Shown here one piece after another: positions 1 through 7,583 of a DNA stretch of 14,925 bases. The notes under the pieces were generated by a model, which did no database searches, had not been told where the DNA came from, and saw only the letters and a list, made by a program, of their open reading frames with translations. The position numbers were made by a program, and so were the translations under genes. The stretch is from Alphaproteobacteria bacterium (GTDB lineage: Bacteria; Pseudomonadota; Alphaproteobacteria; UBA9219): the NCBI GenBank assembly GCA_028716765.1, contig JAQUPC010000051.1, positions 1 to 14,925 on the forward strand, given 5' to 3'. Each line of letters starts with the position of its first letter. The stretch's first letter is position 1.

Positions 1-231
1 CATTTCGGCGTAAGCGCCGGCGCTGTCTTTGGCGAAGGCTTGCAGACGCTCCTGGACTTCCTCGAGCGGACCGCGTCCGCCATGCGCGATGTCGATAGCG
101 GTTAAGGGTATATTGATGGCCAGATAAAGCGCGCCAACGCGATGAATCCGGCGAATGCGCAGGATGAAATCCTGCTCAAGCACTAAATTCGAAGGGATCG
201 ACCGGTTGTCTTCAACTTCCCATATGCGCAT
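1..231 (-). CDS. Unrecognised protein, N-terminal 77 residues (gene runs off the left edge)
   Basis: An open frame reads from an ATG at 229-231 to the window edge without a stop, giving 77 residues that begin MRIWEVEDNR. An AAGGA Shine-Dalgarno lies about five bases upstream of the ATG, which supports this start. The visible part has a hydrophobic stretch near residues 34-48 (VGALYLAINIPLTAI) followed by a charged, probably helical region. It lies downstream of fdxA on the same strand with a gap of about 70 bp, so co-transcription is possible. I do not recognise the family and assign no function. That it is coding is inferred from the ribosome binding site and the uninterrupted frame. Confidence 0.55.
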   Translation of the reverse strand, partial: MRIWEVEDNRSIPSNLVLEQDFILRIRRIHRVGALYLAINIPLTAIDIAHGGRGPLEEVQERLQAFAKDSAGAYAEM

Positions 232-299
232 GTATTCCTTCTAGAGCGTTCGGGGGCTTGAGGGAATAGGTATTGATGCCCTCCAAAACGACGACTGCC

Positions 300-638
300 T
301 TAGGAACCCGAGCCCGGTTTCTCACTGAATTGCGCGGGGTACTTGTCCGCCTTGTCCTTCCATTCATCGGCATCGGGGGCAGGGTCTTTTTTATGGGTGA
401 CGTTGGGCCACTTGGTCGAATACTCGCGGTTCAGCCCGGCCCATTTCTCAGCGGCCTTGTTCGTGTCCGGCATGATGGCCTCGGCTGGGCATTCGGGTTC
501 GCACACCCCACAGTCGATGCATTCTTCCGGATTGATGACCAGCATCGTCTCGCCCTCATAGAAACAGTCAACGGGGCAGACTTCGACGCAGTCCATATAT
601 TTACAGCGGATGCAGGCATCGGTGATGACGTAGGGCAT
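300..638 (-). CDS. fdxA: Ferredoxin FdxA, 7Fe type ([3Fe-4S][4Fe-4S])
   Basis: A 112-residue soluble low-potential electron carrier of the cytoplasm. The cysteines are placed as in Azotobacter ferredoxin I: C9, C17 and C50 fit the 3Fe-4S cluster, and C21, C40, C43 and C46 fit the 4Fe-4S cluster, with C25 as the extra conserved cysteine. The C40-x2-C43-x2-C46-x3-C50-P motif is intact. The C-terminal half (residues 55-112) is the polar extension usual in alphaproteobacterial FdxA. The ATG is preceded by GGAGA on the minus strand. Upstream, a possible -35 TTGATA (699-704) lies 17 bp from a poor -10 (676-681). The redox partner is not shown by the context. The gene is divergent from the small exported protein at 815. 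Confidence 0.95.
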   Translation of the reverse strand: MPYVITDACIRCKYMDCVEVCPVDCFYEGETMLVINPEECIDCGVCEPECPAEAIMPDTNKAAEKWAGLNREYSTKWPNVTHKKDPAPDADEWKDKADKYPAQFSEKPGSGS

Positions 639-755
639 AAGAGGTCTCCGGAACGCAAAATGAAAACGCCCATAGTTCTAACAGAGTGTTTATATATGTA
701 TCAAGTGCAGGCAATAGAGGGCAGTAAGCCTGTGCTTGCCGCCTGTACGGTTAAT

Positions 756-770
756 CCGGCACAATGCCGG
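756..770. repeat. Short perfect inverted repeat in the fdxA/exported-protein gap
   Basis: CCGGCA and TGCCGG are separated by CAA. The repeat lies about 45 bp upstream of the ATG at 815, in the gap between divergent genes. It could form a 5'-leader hairpin or be an operator half-site pair, but nothing else in the sequence decides between these, and it may be chance in GC-rich DNA. Confidence 0.3.
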
Positions 771-814
771 GCCGAGACGATTCCTGCCCATTCATCAACT
801 CTGGAGGATTTGCC

Positions 815-1063
815 ATGTCGCATGCCCAAGCCATTTTGACCGGCGCCCTGTTTATCGCCACCGGCCTTTTCATTGCTAACCTCATCAGTCCCGCCGCTGC
901 CTACGGCGGGGCTGCCGGTCCCTATCAGCTTATGCATCATAGCAACACGGCTGCCAACGCGGGCGTGTTTCGTCTTGACACCAATACGGGCGAAGTGAGT
1001 TATTGCTATTTACCGACTGGTAGTTCGGGCAATGACCTTGCCTGCAGCAAAGCCGTGCGCTGA
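815..1063 (+). CDS. Small exported protein of unknown function
   Basis: Eighty-two residues. The ATG at 815 is chosen over an in-frame upstream ATG at 764 because GGAGG lies just upstream of it, and because the product then starts directly with a signal sequence: MSHAQ followed by a hydrophobic core (residues 6-25) and a likely cleavage after SPAAA, near residue 29. The mature part is about 50 residues and contains a V-F-R-L-D-T-N-T-G-E-V-S-Y-C pattern. I recall this W/F-R-L-D-T-x-T-G type motif from small alphaproteobacterial periplasmic proteins of unknown role. Two cysteines (in SYC and LAC) could form a disulfide. The aminopeptidase gene follows 30 bp downstream and may be co-transcribed. 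Confidence 0.75.
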   Translation: MSHAQAILTGALFIATGLFIANLISPAAAYGGAAGPYQLMHHSNTAANAGVFRLDTNTGEVSYCYLPTGSSGNDLACSKAVR

Positions 1064-1093
1064 GCTTTCACCGTCATTTTGAAGGATACGCAC

Positions 1094-2476
1094 ATGAAAC
1101 ACCTGCTATTGCCGCGCGCGCCGCGCCAGGCCGTGCCTATAACGCTTCTGACTGCGAAAACGTATAAGGCTTGGGTAAAGCGTCAACCGCAGCGTGTCGT
1201 AAATTGGCTGAAGACTTTGGGGTATAGCGCGAAGCCCGCGAGTTTTTGCGTTATTCCCGATGTTAAGGGAAAAGCGGCGCGGGTTCTCGCCGTGCTCTCC
1301 GATCCGGCGAGCCTCTGGGATATGGCCGGGCTGCCGTGCGCGTTGCCAAAAGGAGTTTATCGCCTCGAAGGCGATGTGGCGATAGCCGATCAAGAGAAGC
1401 TGGCGTTGGGATGGCTGCTCGGTTCCTATCACTATACGAGGTATAAAGAGAGAGAAGCCGATCCCTCCAAACTTGCCGTCACAGCCAGGATAGACTTCGA
1501 CATGGTTTATCGTATGGCCGAGGCCATCGCTTTTACGCGCGATCTCATCAACACACCTTCGGAAGATATGGGGCCGGCGGAGTTGGCGGCGGCAGCAGCC
1601 GCAGTTGGCAAGATGTACGGTGCAAAAGTAACTCAAATTGCCGGCGACGATCTGCTTAAAAAGAATTATCCCGGCATTCATGCCGTCGGACGTGCCAGTC
1701 CGCGCGCGCCGCGCCTCATCAATCTCACGTGGGGCGATCCTAAACATCCGCATGTCACGTTGGTTGGAAAGGGCGTGTGCTTCGACACAGGCGGACTCGA
1801 TCTCAAACCGAAAAACGCAATGAACCTTATGAAAAAGGACATGGCGGGCGCGGCAATCGCGCTGGGCACAGCGATGATGGTGATGGGAAGAAAGTTGCCC
1901 GTGCGGCTCAGGCTTTTGATCCCGGCCGTGGAAAACATGGTGGCGGCCAATGCGTTTCGTCCCCTGGACGTCATTAAGATGAGGAACGGGCTTACGGTCG
2001 AAATTACCAACACGGACGCCGAAGGCCGCCTGATATTGGCTGAGGCTCTTGCCGAGGCAACGAACGAAAAGCCCGATTTGACCGTGGACTTTTCAACATT
2101 GACCGGGGCGGCGCGCACGGCAGTAGGTACGGAGATTTCGGCCTTTTTCGCCAACGATGACAAATTGGCCGAAGAGCTTTTTGCCGCAGGACAGGAAACG
2201 GAAGATCCACTTTGGCGGCTGCCTCTGGAAGGAACTTACGATTCGATGCTCGACAGCAAAGTGGCCGATTTGAATAATTGTCCGGATTCGCCTTATGCCG
2301 GAGCCATAACGGCTGCGCTCTTTTTGCAACGCTTTTATGGTAAAAATTTGCCCTGGGCGCACCTGGATTTCATGGCGTGGAATCTTGGCAAGAAACCAGG
2401 CCGCCCGGAAGGCGGCGAGGCCATGGGGTTGAGGGCCGTCTATCGGCTGATCGAGAAGCGCGCGCAAACCCGATAA
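1094..2476 (+). CDS. Leucyl aminopeptidase family protein (peptidase family M17)
   Basis: A 460-residue cytosolic two-metal aminopeptidase that removes N-terminal residues from peptides. The C-terminal catalytic domain has every expected ligand at E. coli PepA spacing: K226, D231, K238, D249, D308 and E310, with R312 (PepA K270, D275, K282, D293, D352, E354, R356). The signature N306-T-D-A-E-G-R-L is intact. The N-terminal domain (about 1-145) is shorter and more divergent than in PepA, as in the roughly 460-aa alphaproteobacterial M17 branch. ATG 1094 is preferred because GAAGGA lies 7 bp upstream; a TTG at 1079 would add five residues. An NlpC/P60 peptidase follows after a regulator gene, a pairing common in alphaproteobacteria from memory. 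A role in muropeptide or protein turnover is inferred. Confidence 0.93.
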   Translation: MKHLLLPRAPRQAVPITLLTAKTYKAWVKRQPQRVVNWLKTLGYSAKPASFCVIPDVKGKAARVLAVLSDPASLWDMAGLPCALPKGVYRLEGDVAIADQEKLALGWLLGSYHYTRYKEREADPSKLAVTARIDFDMVYRMAEAIAFTRDLINTPSEDMGPAELAAAAAAVGKMYGAKVTQIAGDDLLKKNYPGIHAVGRASPRAPRLINLTWGDPKHPHVTLVGKGVCFDTGGLDLKPKNAMNLMKKDMAGAAIALGTAMMVMGRKLPVRLRLLIPAVENMVAANAFRPLDVIKMRNGLTVEITNTDAEGRLILAEALAEATNEKPDLTVDFSTLTGAARTAVGTEISAFFANDDKLAEELFAAGQETEDPLWRLPLEGTYDSMLDSKVADLNNCPDSPYAGAITAALFLQRFYGKNLPWAHLDFMAWNLGKKPGRPEGGEAMGLRAVYRLIEKRAQTR

Positions 2477-2502
2477 ATCACGAAAAGAAGTGCGGCGACT
2501 TC

Positions 2503-2525
2503 AACTTCAACAAGAACTTGAAGTT
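2503..2525. repeat. AT-rich hairpin downstream of the M17 peptidase gene
   Basis: The arms AACTTCAA (2503-2510) and TTGAAGTT (2518-2525) are perfect complements around a 7-nt loop, 26 bp after the aminopeptidase stop. The right arm is also part of a second near-palindrome, GAACTTGAAGTTC. There is no T-run after it, so it is a weak candidate for an intrinsic terminator and may instead protect the 3' end. The rest of the 211-bp gap up to 2688 shows only the palindrome at 2649. Confidence 0.35.
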
Positions 2526-2648
2526 CGCGGCGCCGGAAGATTCGGATGAATCGCCTAAGACCGGAATGGCAAGATGGTAAAGAGGGTGAATCACTTTTCG
2601 AAAAATATTCTACGTCTTGCGAATCGTAAACCTCTGACACAGTATCGC

Positions 2649-2662
2649 CATATCTTGATATG
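2649..2662. promoter_or_regulatory. Candidate operator palindrome upstream of the MarR-like gene
   Basis: CATATCTTGATATG is a perfect inverted repeat with 6-bp arms and a 2-bp centre. It lies 25 bp upstream of the GTG start of a winged-helix regulator. MarR-family proteins commonly bind AT-rich palindromes of this kind next to their own genes, so autoregulation is inferred. A TTGACA hexamer begins at 2668 but lies too close to the start codon to be an ordinary -35 for this gene. Confidence 0.45.
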
Positions 2663-2687
2663 AACTTTTGACATAAAGGGCGAACCC

Positions 2688-3125
2688 GTGAGCACTCAGC
2701 TAAAGGCTCTAGAATTGTGGCGGCATAGTTTGGTGGCGAGCGTACGCGGCGATGCACCGGACTTGTCGGCGCGGCAAATGGCGCTTCTTCTTTCTGTATA
2801 TATGGAGGGAGGCCCCCACACCGTAAGGGGTCTTGCCAAGGCCTTGAAGATTTCCAAGCCGGCTATCAGCCGCGCTTTGGATCGTCTCGGCGAACTTAAT
2901 TACGTGCGCCGCGAGCGCGACGAGCTCGACCGCCGTAACGTGCTGGTGCAGCGTACGGGAACGGGAGCGGTCTTTTTGAAGGGCTTTGCCGCGTTGATTG
3001 TCGAGGCGAATGCGATCGTGGAATCGATGCCGATGCGGGAAATCGATTTCGGGGTCGAGGCCGAAACGGCTTCAACGCCCTCCGCCGGTGCCTCCGAAGC
3101 CGTTTGGGCCGAAGCGGCGGCTTGA
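2688..3125 (+). CDS. MarR-like winged-helix transcriptional regulator
   Basis: A 145-residue protein starting at GTG, with AAAGGG about 9 bp upstream. Residues 45-68 form a helix-turn-helix (T-V-R-G-L-A-K-A-L-K-I-S, then S-R-A-L-D-R-L). The wing follows at 72-90 and keeps the D81-R-R basic turn characteristic of MarR proteins. The N-terminal helix and the region after residue 95 would form the dimer interface. The last 25 residues are Ala/Glu-rich and probably disordered. It lies between the M17 and NlpC/P60 peptidase genes and behind a palindrome at 2649. It could therefore regulate itself and the downstream peptidase, but the ligand and targets are unknown. MarR family is the best guess; another small winged-helix family is possible. 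Confidence 0.75.
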   Translation: MSTQLKALELWRHSLVASVRGDAPDLSARQMALLLSVYMEGGPHTVRGLAKALKISKPAISRALDRLGELNYVRRERDELDRRNVLVQRTGTGAVFLKGFAALIVEANAIVESMPMREIDFGVEAETASTPSAGASEAVWAEAAA

Positions 3126-3193
3126 TACGGCCCCTTCGAGTTTCCTGAAAATCGCCGTTTGCAGCACCTAAAAGCACGGGTATAACGTGGCTT

Positions 3194-4069
3194 ATGACCG
3201 ATCCGTCAAAGCTTGATCCCCGCGTGAACGCCTTCCGGCCCGATTTGGCCGACGTTTCCCTGCAAGGCCGGGTGACTGCCAAGCGGTATGTCGAGCCGAA
3301 ACCGCGCCAATGCATTCAAGGCGTGGTGCCCCTGCTGGCCGAGCCGAAAGAAGACGCCCGGCGCGTCAGCGAAATACGCTACGGCGAGTTTCTGGACGTA
3401 TTCGAGGACCGCAAAGACGGTTTTGTCTGGGTTCAGAACCGCAGCGACCGTTATGTGGGTTACCTGCCATCTCCTGAAGTTTTAAATGAATCCATTGCCT
3501 CTCTGTCCAACAGGATCAAGGCCTTGCATACGTTTGTTTATGCCGAGCCTGATCTTAAATCGCCTTTGCTGGATCGGCTGACGCTCGGTTCTTACGTCAG
3601 CGTGATGAGAAAGGCCGGCGGGTTTCTTGAACTCGCGAGCGGCGGATTCGTGTTTGCCGGGCATGTTTTGGCCACCGGGGACATGATAACGCCGGACTAC
3701 GTTTTTACGGCCGGCCGCATGCTGGGCGCGCCGTATCTTTGGGGCGGGCGGACGCCGCTCGGCATCGATTGCTCGGCTCTGGTTCAGCTTGCGCTGGAAA
3801 TGGCGGGAATCGAGGCTCCGCGCGATTGCGACCAGCAGCGCGAAGCTTTCGGCCAGCCGCTGGAGAAAAACTGGCGCGACGTCACGTGGCGGCGCGGCGA
3901 TATCGTATTCTTCGCACCGCCCCACGCGGGTTCGGCGCCTCACGTTGGGATCATGACGAGCCATGATCATCTGATAAACGCCAACGCCACGGTTATGCAG
4001 GTGACCGTCGAGCCGTTGGCGAACGTCGTGACAAGGGGCAACGAGATCGTGGCCAAGGGCAGGCCGTAA
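3194..4069 (+). CDS. NlpC/P60 family peptidase with N-terminal SH3-like domains
   Basis: A 291-residue protein. Residues 30-160 look like two bacterial SH3-like domains (near 38-93 and 107-160), and 165-291 form an NlpC/P60 cysteine peptidase domain. The nucleophile is C193 in G-I-D-C-S-A-L-V-Q, the base is H250 in P-H-V-G-I-M, and the third residue is N262, exactly 12 after the histidine as in E. coli Spr, where it is H131. Family members usually cleave the D-Glu to diamino-acid bond of peptidoglycan stem peptides. No signal peptide is visible, suggesting cytoplasmic muropeptide recycling or non-classical export. The ribosome binding site is weak, but no later start preserves the domains. 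It follows the regulator by 68 bp and may be co-transcribed with it. Confidence 0.9.
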   Translation: MTDPSKLDPRVNAFRPDLADVSLQGRVTAKRYVEPKPRQCIQGVVPLLAEPKEDARRVSEIRYGEFLDVFEDRKDGFVWVQNRSDRYVGYLPSPEVLNESIASLSNRIKALHTFVYAEPDLKSPLLDRLTLGSYVSVMRKAGGFLELASGGFVFAGHVLATGDMITPDYVFTAGRMLGAPYLWGGRTPLGIDCSALVQLALEMAGIEAPRDCDQQREAFGQPLEKNWRDVTWRRGDIVFFAPPHAGSAPHVGIMTSHDHLINANATVMQVTVEPLANVVTRGNEIVAKGRP

Positions 4070-4086
4070 GAGTCATGAATCTTTGC

Positions 4087-4119
4087 GGCCTGAAAATTTG
4101 GCGCAGGCCCGGCATTTTT
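4087..4119 (+). terminator. Candidate intrinsic terminator after the NlpC/P60 gene
   Basis: GGCCTG (4087-4092) pairs with CAGGCC (4104-4109) around an 11-nt loop. A run of five T follows at 4115-4119, five bases after the stem. The position just after the stop at 4069 suits a terminator. The stem is short and the T-run is offset, so it is only a candidate. Confidence 0.4.
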
Positions 4120-4224
4120 GGTTAATAATCGTCGGCAAACGCGCCGAAATGACCGTTTCGCGGGCATGACGAATTGTGTTATTGCTGATCCGAAGGGTTC
4201 GAACTCAAACCGAGGTTCGCAACT

Positions 4225-4782
4225 ATGATTTCAGGGCAAAAGCGCAGGCCGATTATTCACGGATCGCCGCCGTTGCCTTACGAGTTGTCGCTGTCGCCGA
4301 AAAGTTTTTGGGCGGCTTTCGCGTCCACGAAAATCGAAAGCATTGAATGCGCTTATACGCGGAAGAACGGCGTGTCGATAACGCTCGGCTTTCAGGCCGA
4401 CATGGATTCATGGGACAAAAGGAATATCGCCGCGAAGGTTCATAACGATGTTTTCGCCGGCGTCGCCCCTTTTTTCATTTCCCGTGACGGTGCGGCGCAT
4501 AAAAAATGCCAGCATAATACCCTGATCGAAGCAAATCCGGATTCGCTTGTGATTCATCTGGCTGATAGGGTCGATGATAAAACTTTATATGGCATGATGC
4601 GGGAACTGGTTTTTTATGTGGCACAGGCCGGGTTTATTCCTGTGCAGGTCTATAATTGCCTTAGGCTTGATCTTACCGGTTTTTTCGTCGGCATGCGCGG
4701 GCTTGAGGCCGTCCCGATGGCGAATTTGGAAAACAGGCGCAAGGGCCGCAAGGGCGCTATCAAGCCGGGGCTATCCCCGTAA
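4225..4782 (+). CDS. Conserved-looking protein of unknown function
   Basis: A 185-residue protein that I do not recognise. The ATG has GAGG about 9 bp upstream. No signal peptide is visible. Residues 20-160 read like a compact alpha/beta domain, with alternating hydrophobic strands such as G-V-S-I-T-L-G-F and D-S-L-V-I-H-L and a helix near 125-140. The C-terminus (168-180) is strongly basic (ENRRKGRKG) and could touch nucleic acid or a membrane surface, which is inference only. It precedes the exported protein at 4893 by about 110 bp in the same direction, so the two may be expressed together. Codon use resembles that of its neighbours. Confidence 0.7.
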   Translation: MISGQKRRPIIHGSPPLPYELSLSPKSFWAAFASTKIESIECAYTRKNGVSITLGFQADMDSWDKRNIAAKVHNDVFAGVAPFFISRDGAAHKKCQHNTLIEANPDSLVIHLADRVDDKTLYGMMRELVFYVAQAGFIPVQVYNCLRLDLTGFFVGMRGLEAVPMANLENRRKGRKGAIKPGLSP

Positions 4783-4892
4783 AGCGGGCGTTCCGTATGA
4801 TCGATAAAAGGTTTGACGCCCTTGCTTCAGACGTCAAGGCCCGGCATAGTCCAAAGTCCGCGGGAAAGCACGATTCGCAAGAGGTACGGCAG

Positions 4893-6269
4893 ATGAGCGA
4901 GCACATGAATGGGCAGGTCCTAATGCCCGGAACGCGTTGCTTTGGAAAAATTTTCGGGGCTGCATTGTTGAGCTTCAGTCTGGCCATAGCGCCTCTGGCA
5001 GCGCTCGCAGGCGATATGCCGCATGCGGCGGGATCGCCGACGGCGGGCATTACGTTCGACGACCGGCCGCTGCTTCTTCCCGTGCAGCGCAATTTCCAGA
5101 TGGCGATGCTGACCGCCAGCAGCGAGCTGGGCCGCAGCTGCGGCCACATGGAAGCCTATGGCTGGCGCATGGCTCCCAACGAGCAGGACCGCGTCAACCA
5201 GATCTTCAACAACACGATCGACCGGATGCGTGCGCAAGGATTTATGGTCGAGTCGAAATCGCCTACGTCCGTTTCGCGCGACGTAACGATATTTACCGCC
5301 GACCGCCCCGACAAGCATTTGCTCTTTATGTTTTCGGCGGGTGAAATCGGGCTTGCTATGGTGCTGTGCCAAACGTCGGCTCCGATGGCGCCGACTTCGC
5401 GTTCGATCGTAACCTCGACAATGACGCCGCCGCCTTCGCGCGGCATGTCCGGAAGCGGCGGGCCCGGCCTTTACAGCACGGAGGAGCCGTTGCCCCTCAC
5501 GCGCACCGGCAAAAGGGCTATGGACGGTTTTTCCCCTCTCGGCGAGTGGGTCGGCACCTACACCTGCCATCAGGGAACGACCGGCGGCACGCTCTCCATA
5601 AGCAGCTTGCGCGGCGATCAGTTCGAAGGAACGTTCCGCTTCTATCCGACGCCCAAGAACCCCTACGTGGCGACAGGACGCTATAAAGTCTACGGCGAGT
5701 ATGACAGCGAATCCCAGCGCATCCTGATCAATCCGGGAAAATGGCTGGAACGGCCGAAGAGCTATTACAATACGATTATGATGGGAAGCTTCGATCCCGC
5801 GGCCAGGACATTCAGCGGCTTTTTCCAGGGCATCAACGGTTGCACCAGTTTCGAGGCTCACCGCGCCACGGCGGGCGACTTGATTGAAGGCAAGAAACTT
5901 AAAGCCGCGAAGCACGCAAAAAAACCCGTTAAGAAAAAAGCCAGAAAGGCAGCGCCCAGGAAAGTCAAACAAGAAGCCAAGCCGGAAGTTTCGGCGCAAC
6001 CTGTGTTGACTGCTCCGGAAACGCCGACAACGACGGACAAGGCTGTGACCGGAATAAAGCTGGGAACGCAGACGGCTACGCCAACCGCGCCGTCCCCCTT
6101 GCCAACGGCCTCGAAAGACGCGGGCGCCGCTTTTAAGGTGCCTGCGGACGCGGGAAAGTCGATCCTTTTGCCTGCCAAGCCCGTTACCGGAGTGACAGAC
6201 GAAACGAAGAAGCCTGCGCTTGCGCCGACGGCCACGCCTTTGCCAAAGGAATTGGCGCCCGCTAAATGA
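4893..6269 (+). CDS. Exported two-domain protein with Lys/Ala/Pro-rich tail, function unknown
   Basis: With ATG 4893 (GAGGT 7 bp upstream) the product has 458 residues. The frame is open back to an ATG at 4797 that lacks a ribosome binding site, and ATG 4923 is another possible start. A signal peptide core (G-A-A-L-L-S-F-S-L-A-I-A-P-L) is followed by A-A-L-A and likely cleavage before GD. Domain 1 (about 50-165) contains C83 and C159. Domain 2 (about 214-324) begins G-E-W-V-G-T-Y-T-C225 and ends G-C317-T-S-F-E, probably a beta-rich fold closed by C225-C317. From memory this second pattern occurs in uncharacterised alphaproteobacterial proteins. Residues 330-365 are extremely Lys/Ala-rich and the rest is Pro/Ala/Thr linker-like. 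The basic tail could bind an anionic envelope polymer; this is inference. A periplasmic location is likely. Confidence 0.75.
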   Translation: MSEHMNGQVLMPGTRCFGKIFGAALLSFSLAIAPLAALAGDMPHAAGSPTAGITFDDRPLLLPVQRNFQMAMLTASSELGRSCGHMEAYGWRMAPNEQDRVNQIFNNTIDRMRAQGFMVESKSPTSVSRDVTIFTADRPDKHLLFMFSAGEIGLAMVLCQTSAPMAPTSRSIVTSTMTPPPSRGMSGSGGPGLYSTEEPLPLTRTGKRAMDGFSPLGEWVGTYTCHQGTTGGTLSISSLRGDQFEGTFRFYPTPKNPYVATGRYKVYGEYDSESQRILINPGKWLERPKSYYNTIMMGSFDPAARTFSGFFQGINGCTSFEAHRATAGDLIEGKKLKAAKHAKKPVKKKARKAAPRKVKQEAKPEVSAQPVLTAPETPTTTDKAVTGIKLGTQTATPTAPSPLPTASKDAGAAFKVPADAGKSILLPAKPVTGVTDETKKPALAPTATPLPKELAPAK

Positions 6270-6301
6270 CGCTTCGTTTGCGGCTTGCCGTGAGGCCGTG
6301 C

Positions 6302-7465
6302 TTATTTGCGTACGGACTCTTGCAGCACGCCGTCAATCCACACGGCATTTATGCTGAAATCGCGATTCAAAACGGCTAAATCAGCCGCATAGCCGGGCAG
6401 CAGCTTTCCGAAACGGTTGCCGATTCCCAGAAAGGCGGCGGGGGCAGAAGAGGCCATGCGCAGCGCCTCTGCGGGCTCAAGGCCAACGTGTTTTATGGCG
6501 TAACGGACGCATTCCGCCAACGTCAAGGCGCTTCCGGCAAGACGCCCCTCGCTCGTCTGGCAGCGGCCGTCCTTTGCGCTGACCGTTTCGCCATAAAGCC
6601 GGAAAGGCTCCGGGGCGTCCGCGCCTGCGGGCGGCATGGCGTCGCTTACAAGAAACAGCTTTCCTTCCGGTTTGGCGCGATGCGCCAGCCGGATCATTTC
6701 ATCGCTGACATGATGCCCGTCGGCTATGATGCCGCACCAGCTGTCGCGGTCGTCGAGAGCTATCCCCGCGGGGCCGGGGCTGCGTGCGCTCAGCGATCCC
6801 ATGCCGTTGAACAAATGCGTAAAGCCGGTTGCCCCGGCCCTGAGCGCGGCGCGGGCCGCATCCGGCGCCGCGGCGGTGTGCCCAAGCGAGACGATAACGC
6901 CTTGCGCCCGCAGTTGCCGGATTTGCTCCGGCGTCACGCGTTCGGACGCGACGGTAACGAGCATGATTTCGTCAGGTTCGGGCTTGTAAAATTGTAAATC
7001 GTCCGGCTCCATGTCGCGCAGCCGGTCTTCCTTATGCACGCGGCGATGCTCGGCGCTCAAATGCGGCCCTTCAAAATGAATGCCGAGGACGTTGGGGCAG
7101 AGGCGGCGGCCTTCGCGGGCAAGCTTAAGCGCTCGTTCCGTTACGGCCCGGCTGTCGCTGGTGCAGGTGAGGAGCATACGGCTCGTGCCGCGCCGCCCAT
7201 GAGCCCCGGCGATAGCGGCAACGGTCCGGACGTCCGTTGCGGCGTTAAAGAGGAGATTTCCGCCGCCGTTGACCTGACAGTCGATAAACCCCGGTGCGAC
7301 AATGCAATTATCGTAAGCGATCGTTTCGGCTTCCGGGGGTAAACGGCCTTCGGCAACGATATCAAGGACGCGGCCGTCCTGAAGCAGAAGAGCATGCCCC
7401 TCGACAAAGGCCTCGCCCGTAAAAACGAGGGCTCCGGTAAGGGCGGTTAGGGAGGGTTTTGCCAT
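6302..7465 (-). CDS. nagA: N-acetylglucosamine-6-phosphate deacetylase
   Basis: A 387-residue amidohydrolase-superfamily enzyme (E. coli NagA has 382) that converts GlcNAc-6-phosphate to glucosamine-6-phosphate and acetate in the cytoplasm, during amino-sugar use and wall recycling. Metal and substrate residues are visible: E132 in G-I-H-F-E-G-P, H196 in S-L-G-H-T, H217 in T-H-L-F-N-G-M, H251/H252 in D-G-H-H-V, and the catalytic D275 in V-S-D-A-M-P-P. The early I-D-C-Q-V-N-G-G-G segment matches the single-metal type. The strand after E132 reads H-L-S-A-E-H-R-R-V-H, where many relatives have G before the last H. No nagB or sugar transporter lies beside it. It is convergent with the gene at 4893 and divergent from the yfgM-like gene. 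The ribosome binding site is weak. Confidence 0.95.
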   Translation of the reverse strand: MAKPSLTALTGALVFTGEAFVEGHALLLQDGRVLDIVAEGRLPPEAETIAYDNCIVAPGFIDCQVNGGGNLLFNAATDVRTVAAIAGAHGRRGTSRMLLTCTSDSRAVTERALKLAREGRRLCPNVLGIHFEGPHLSAEHRRVHKEDRLRDMEPDDLQFYKPEPDEIMLVTVASERVTPEQIRQLRAQGVIVSLGHTAAAPDAARAALRAGATGFTHLFNGMGSLSARSPGPAGIALDDRDSWCGIIADGHHVSDEMIRLAHRAKPEGKLFLVSDAMPPAGADAPEPFRLYGETVSAKDGRCQTSEGRLAGSALTLAECVRYAIKHVGLEPAEALRMASSAPAAFLGIGNRFGKLLPGYAADLAVLNRDFSINAVWIDGVLQESVRK

Positions 7466-7547
7466 GATATGCCTGATTTCTGCCCTGATTGTTGTGCACC
7501 CTCATCTTGCGCAGCCGCCCACACTTCTTTAAGACCTTAGGAAGCTT

Positions 7548-7583
7548 ATGAACCGTCCGCACAAAGGTGGAATGACACTATGA
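7548..7583 (+). CDS. Possible 11-residue leader ORF overlapping the yfgM-like start
   Basis: ATG 7548 has AGGA about 5 bp upstream and reads MNRPHKGGMTL. It then stops at TGA 7581-7583, which overlaps the ATG (7580-7582) of the next gene as ATGA. This arrangement could couple translation of the downstream gene, whose own ribosome binding site is AGGTGG at about 7565-7570. It could equally be chance. No regulatory residue run, such as a repeated codon, is visible. Confidence 0.25.
   Translation: MNRPHKGGMTL

Noticed and set aside
273..839. 188-codon plus-strand frame covering fdxA
   Set aside because: It is antisense to fdxA, whose cysteine pattern is unambiguous, and it has no convincing ribosome binding site or domain.
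4797..4892. Upstream start at 4797 for the exported protein
   Set aside because: It has no Shine-Dalgarno and would bury the signal peptide behind about 50 polar residues. ATG 4893 has GAGGT at good spacing.
4920..5999. 359-codon open frame on the minus strand
   Set aside because: It is antisense to the exported protein at 4893, which has a ribosome binding site, a signal peptide and paired cysteines. The antisense product is Arg/His/Ala-rich without motifs.
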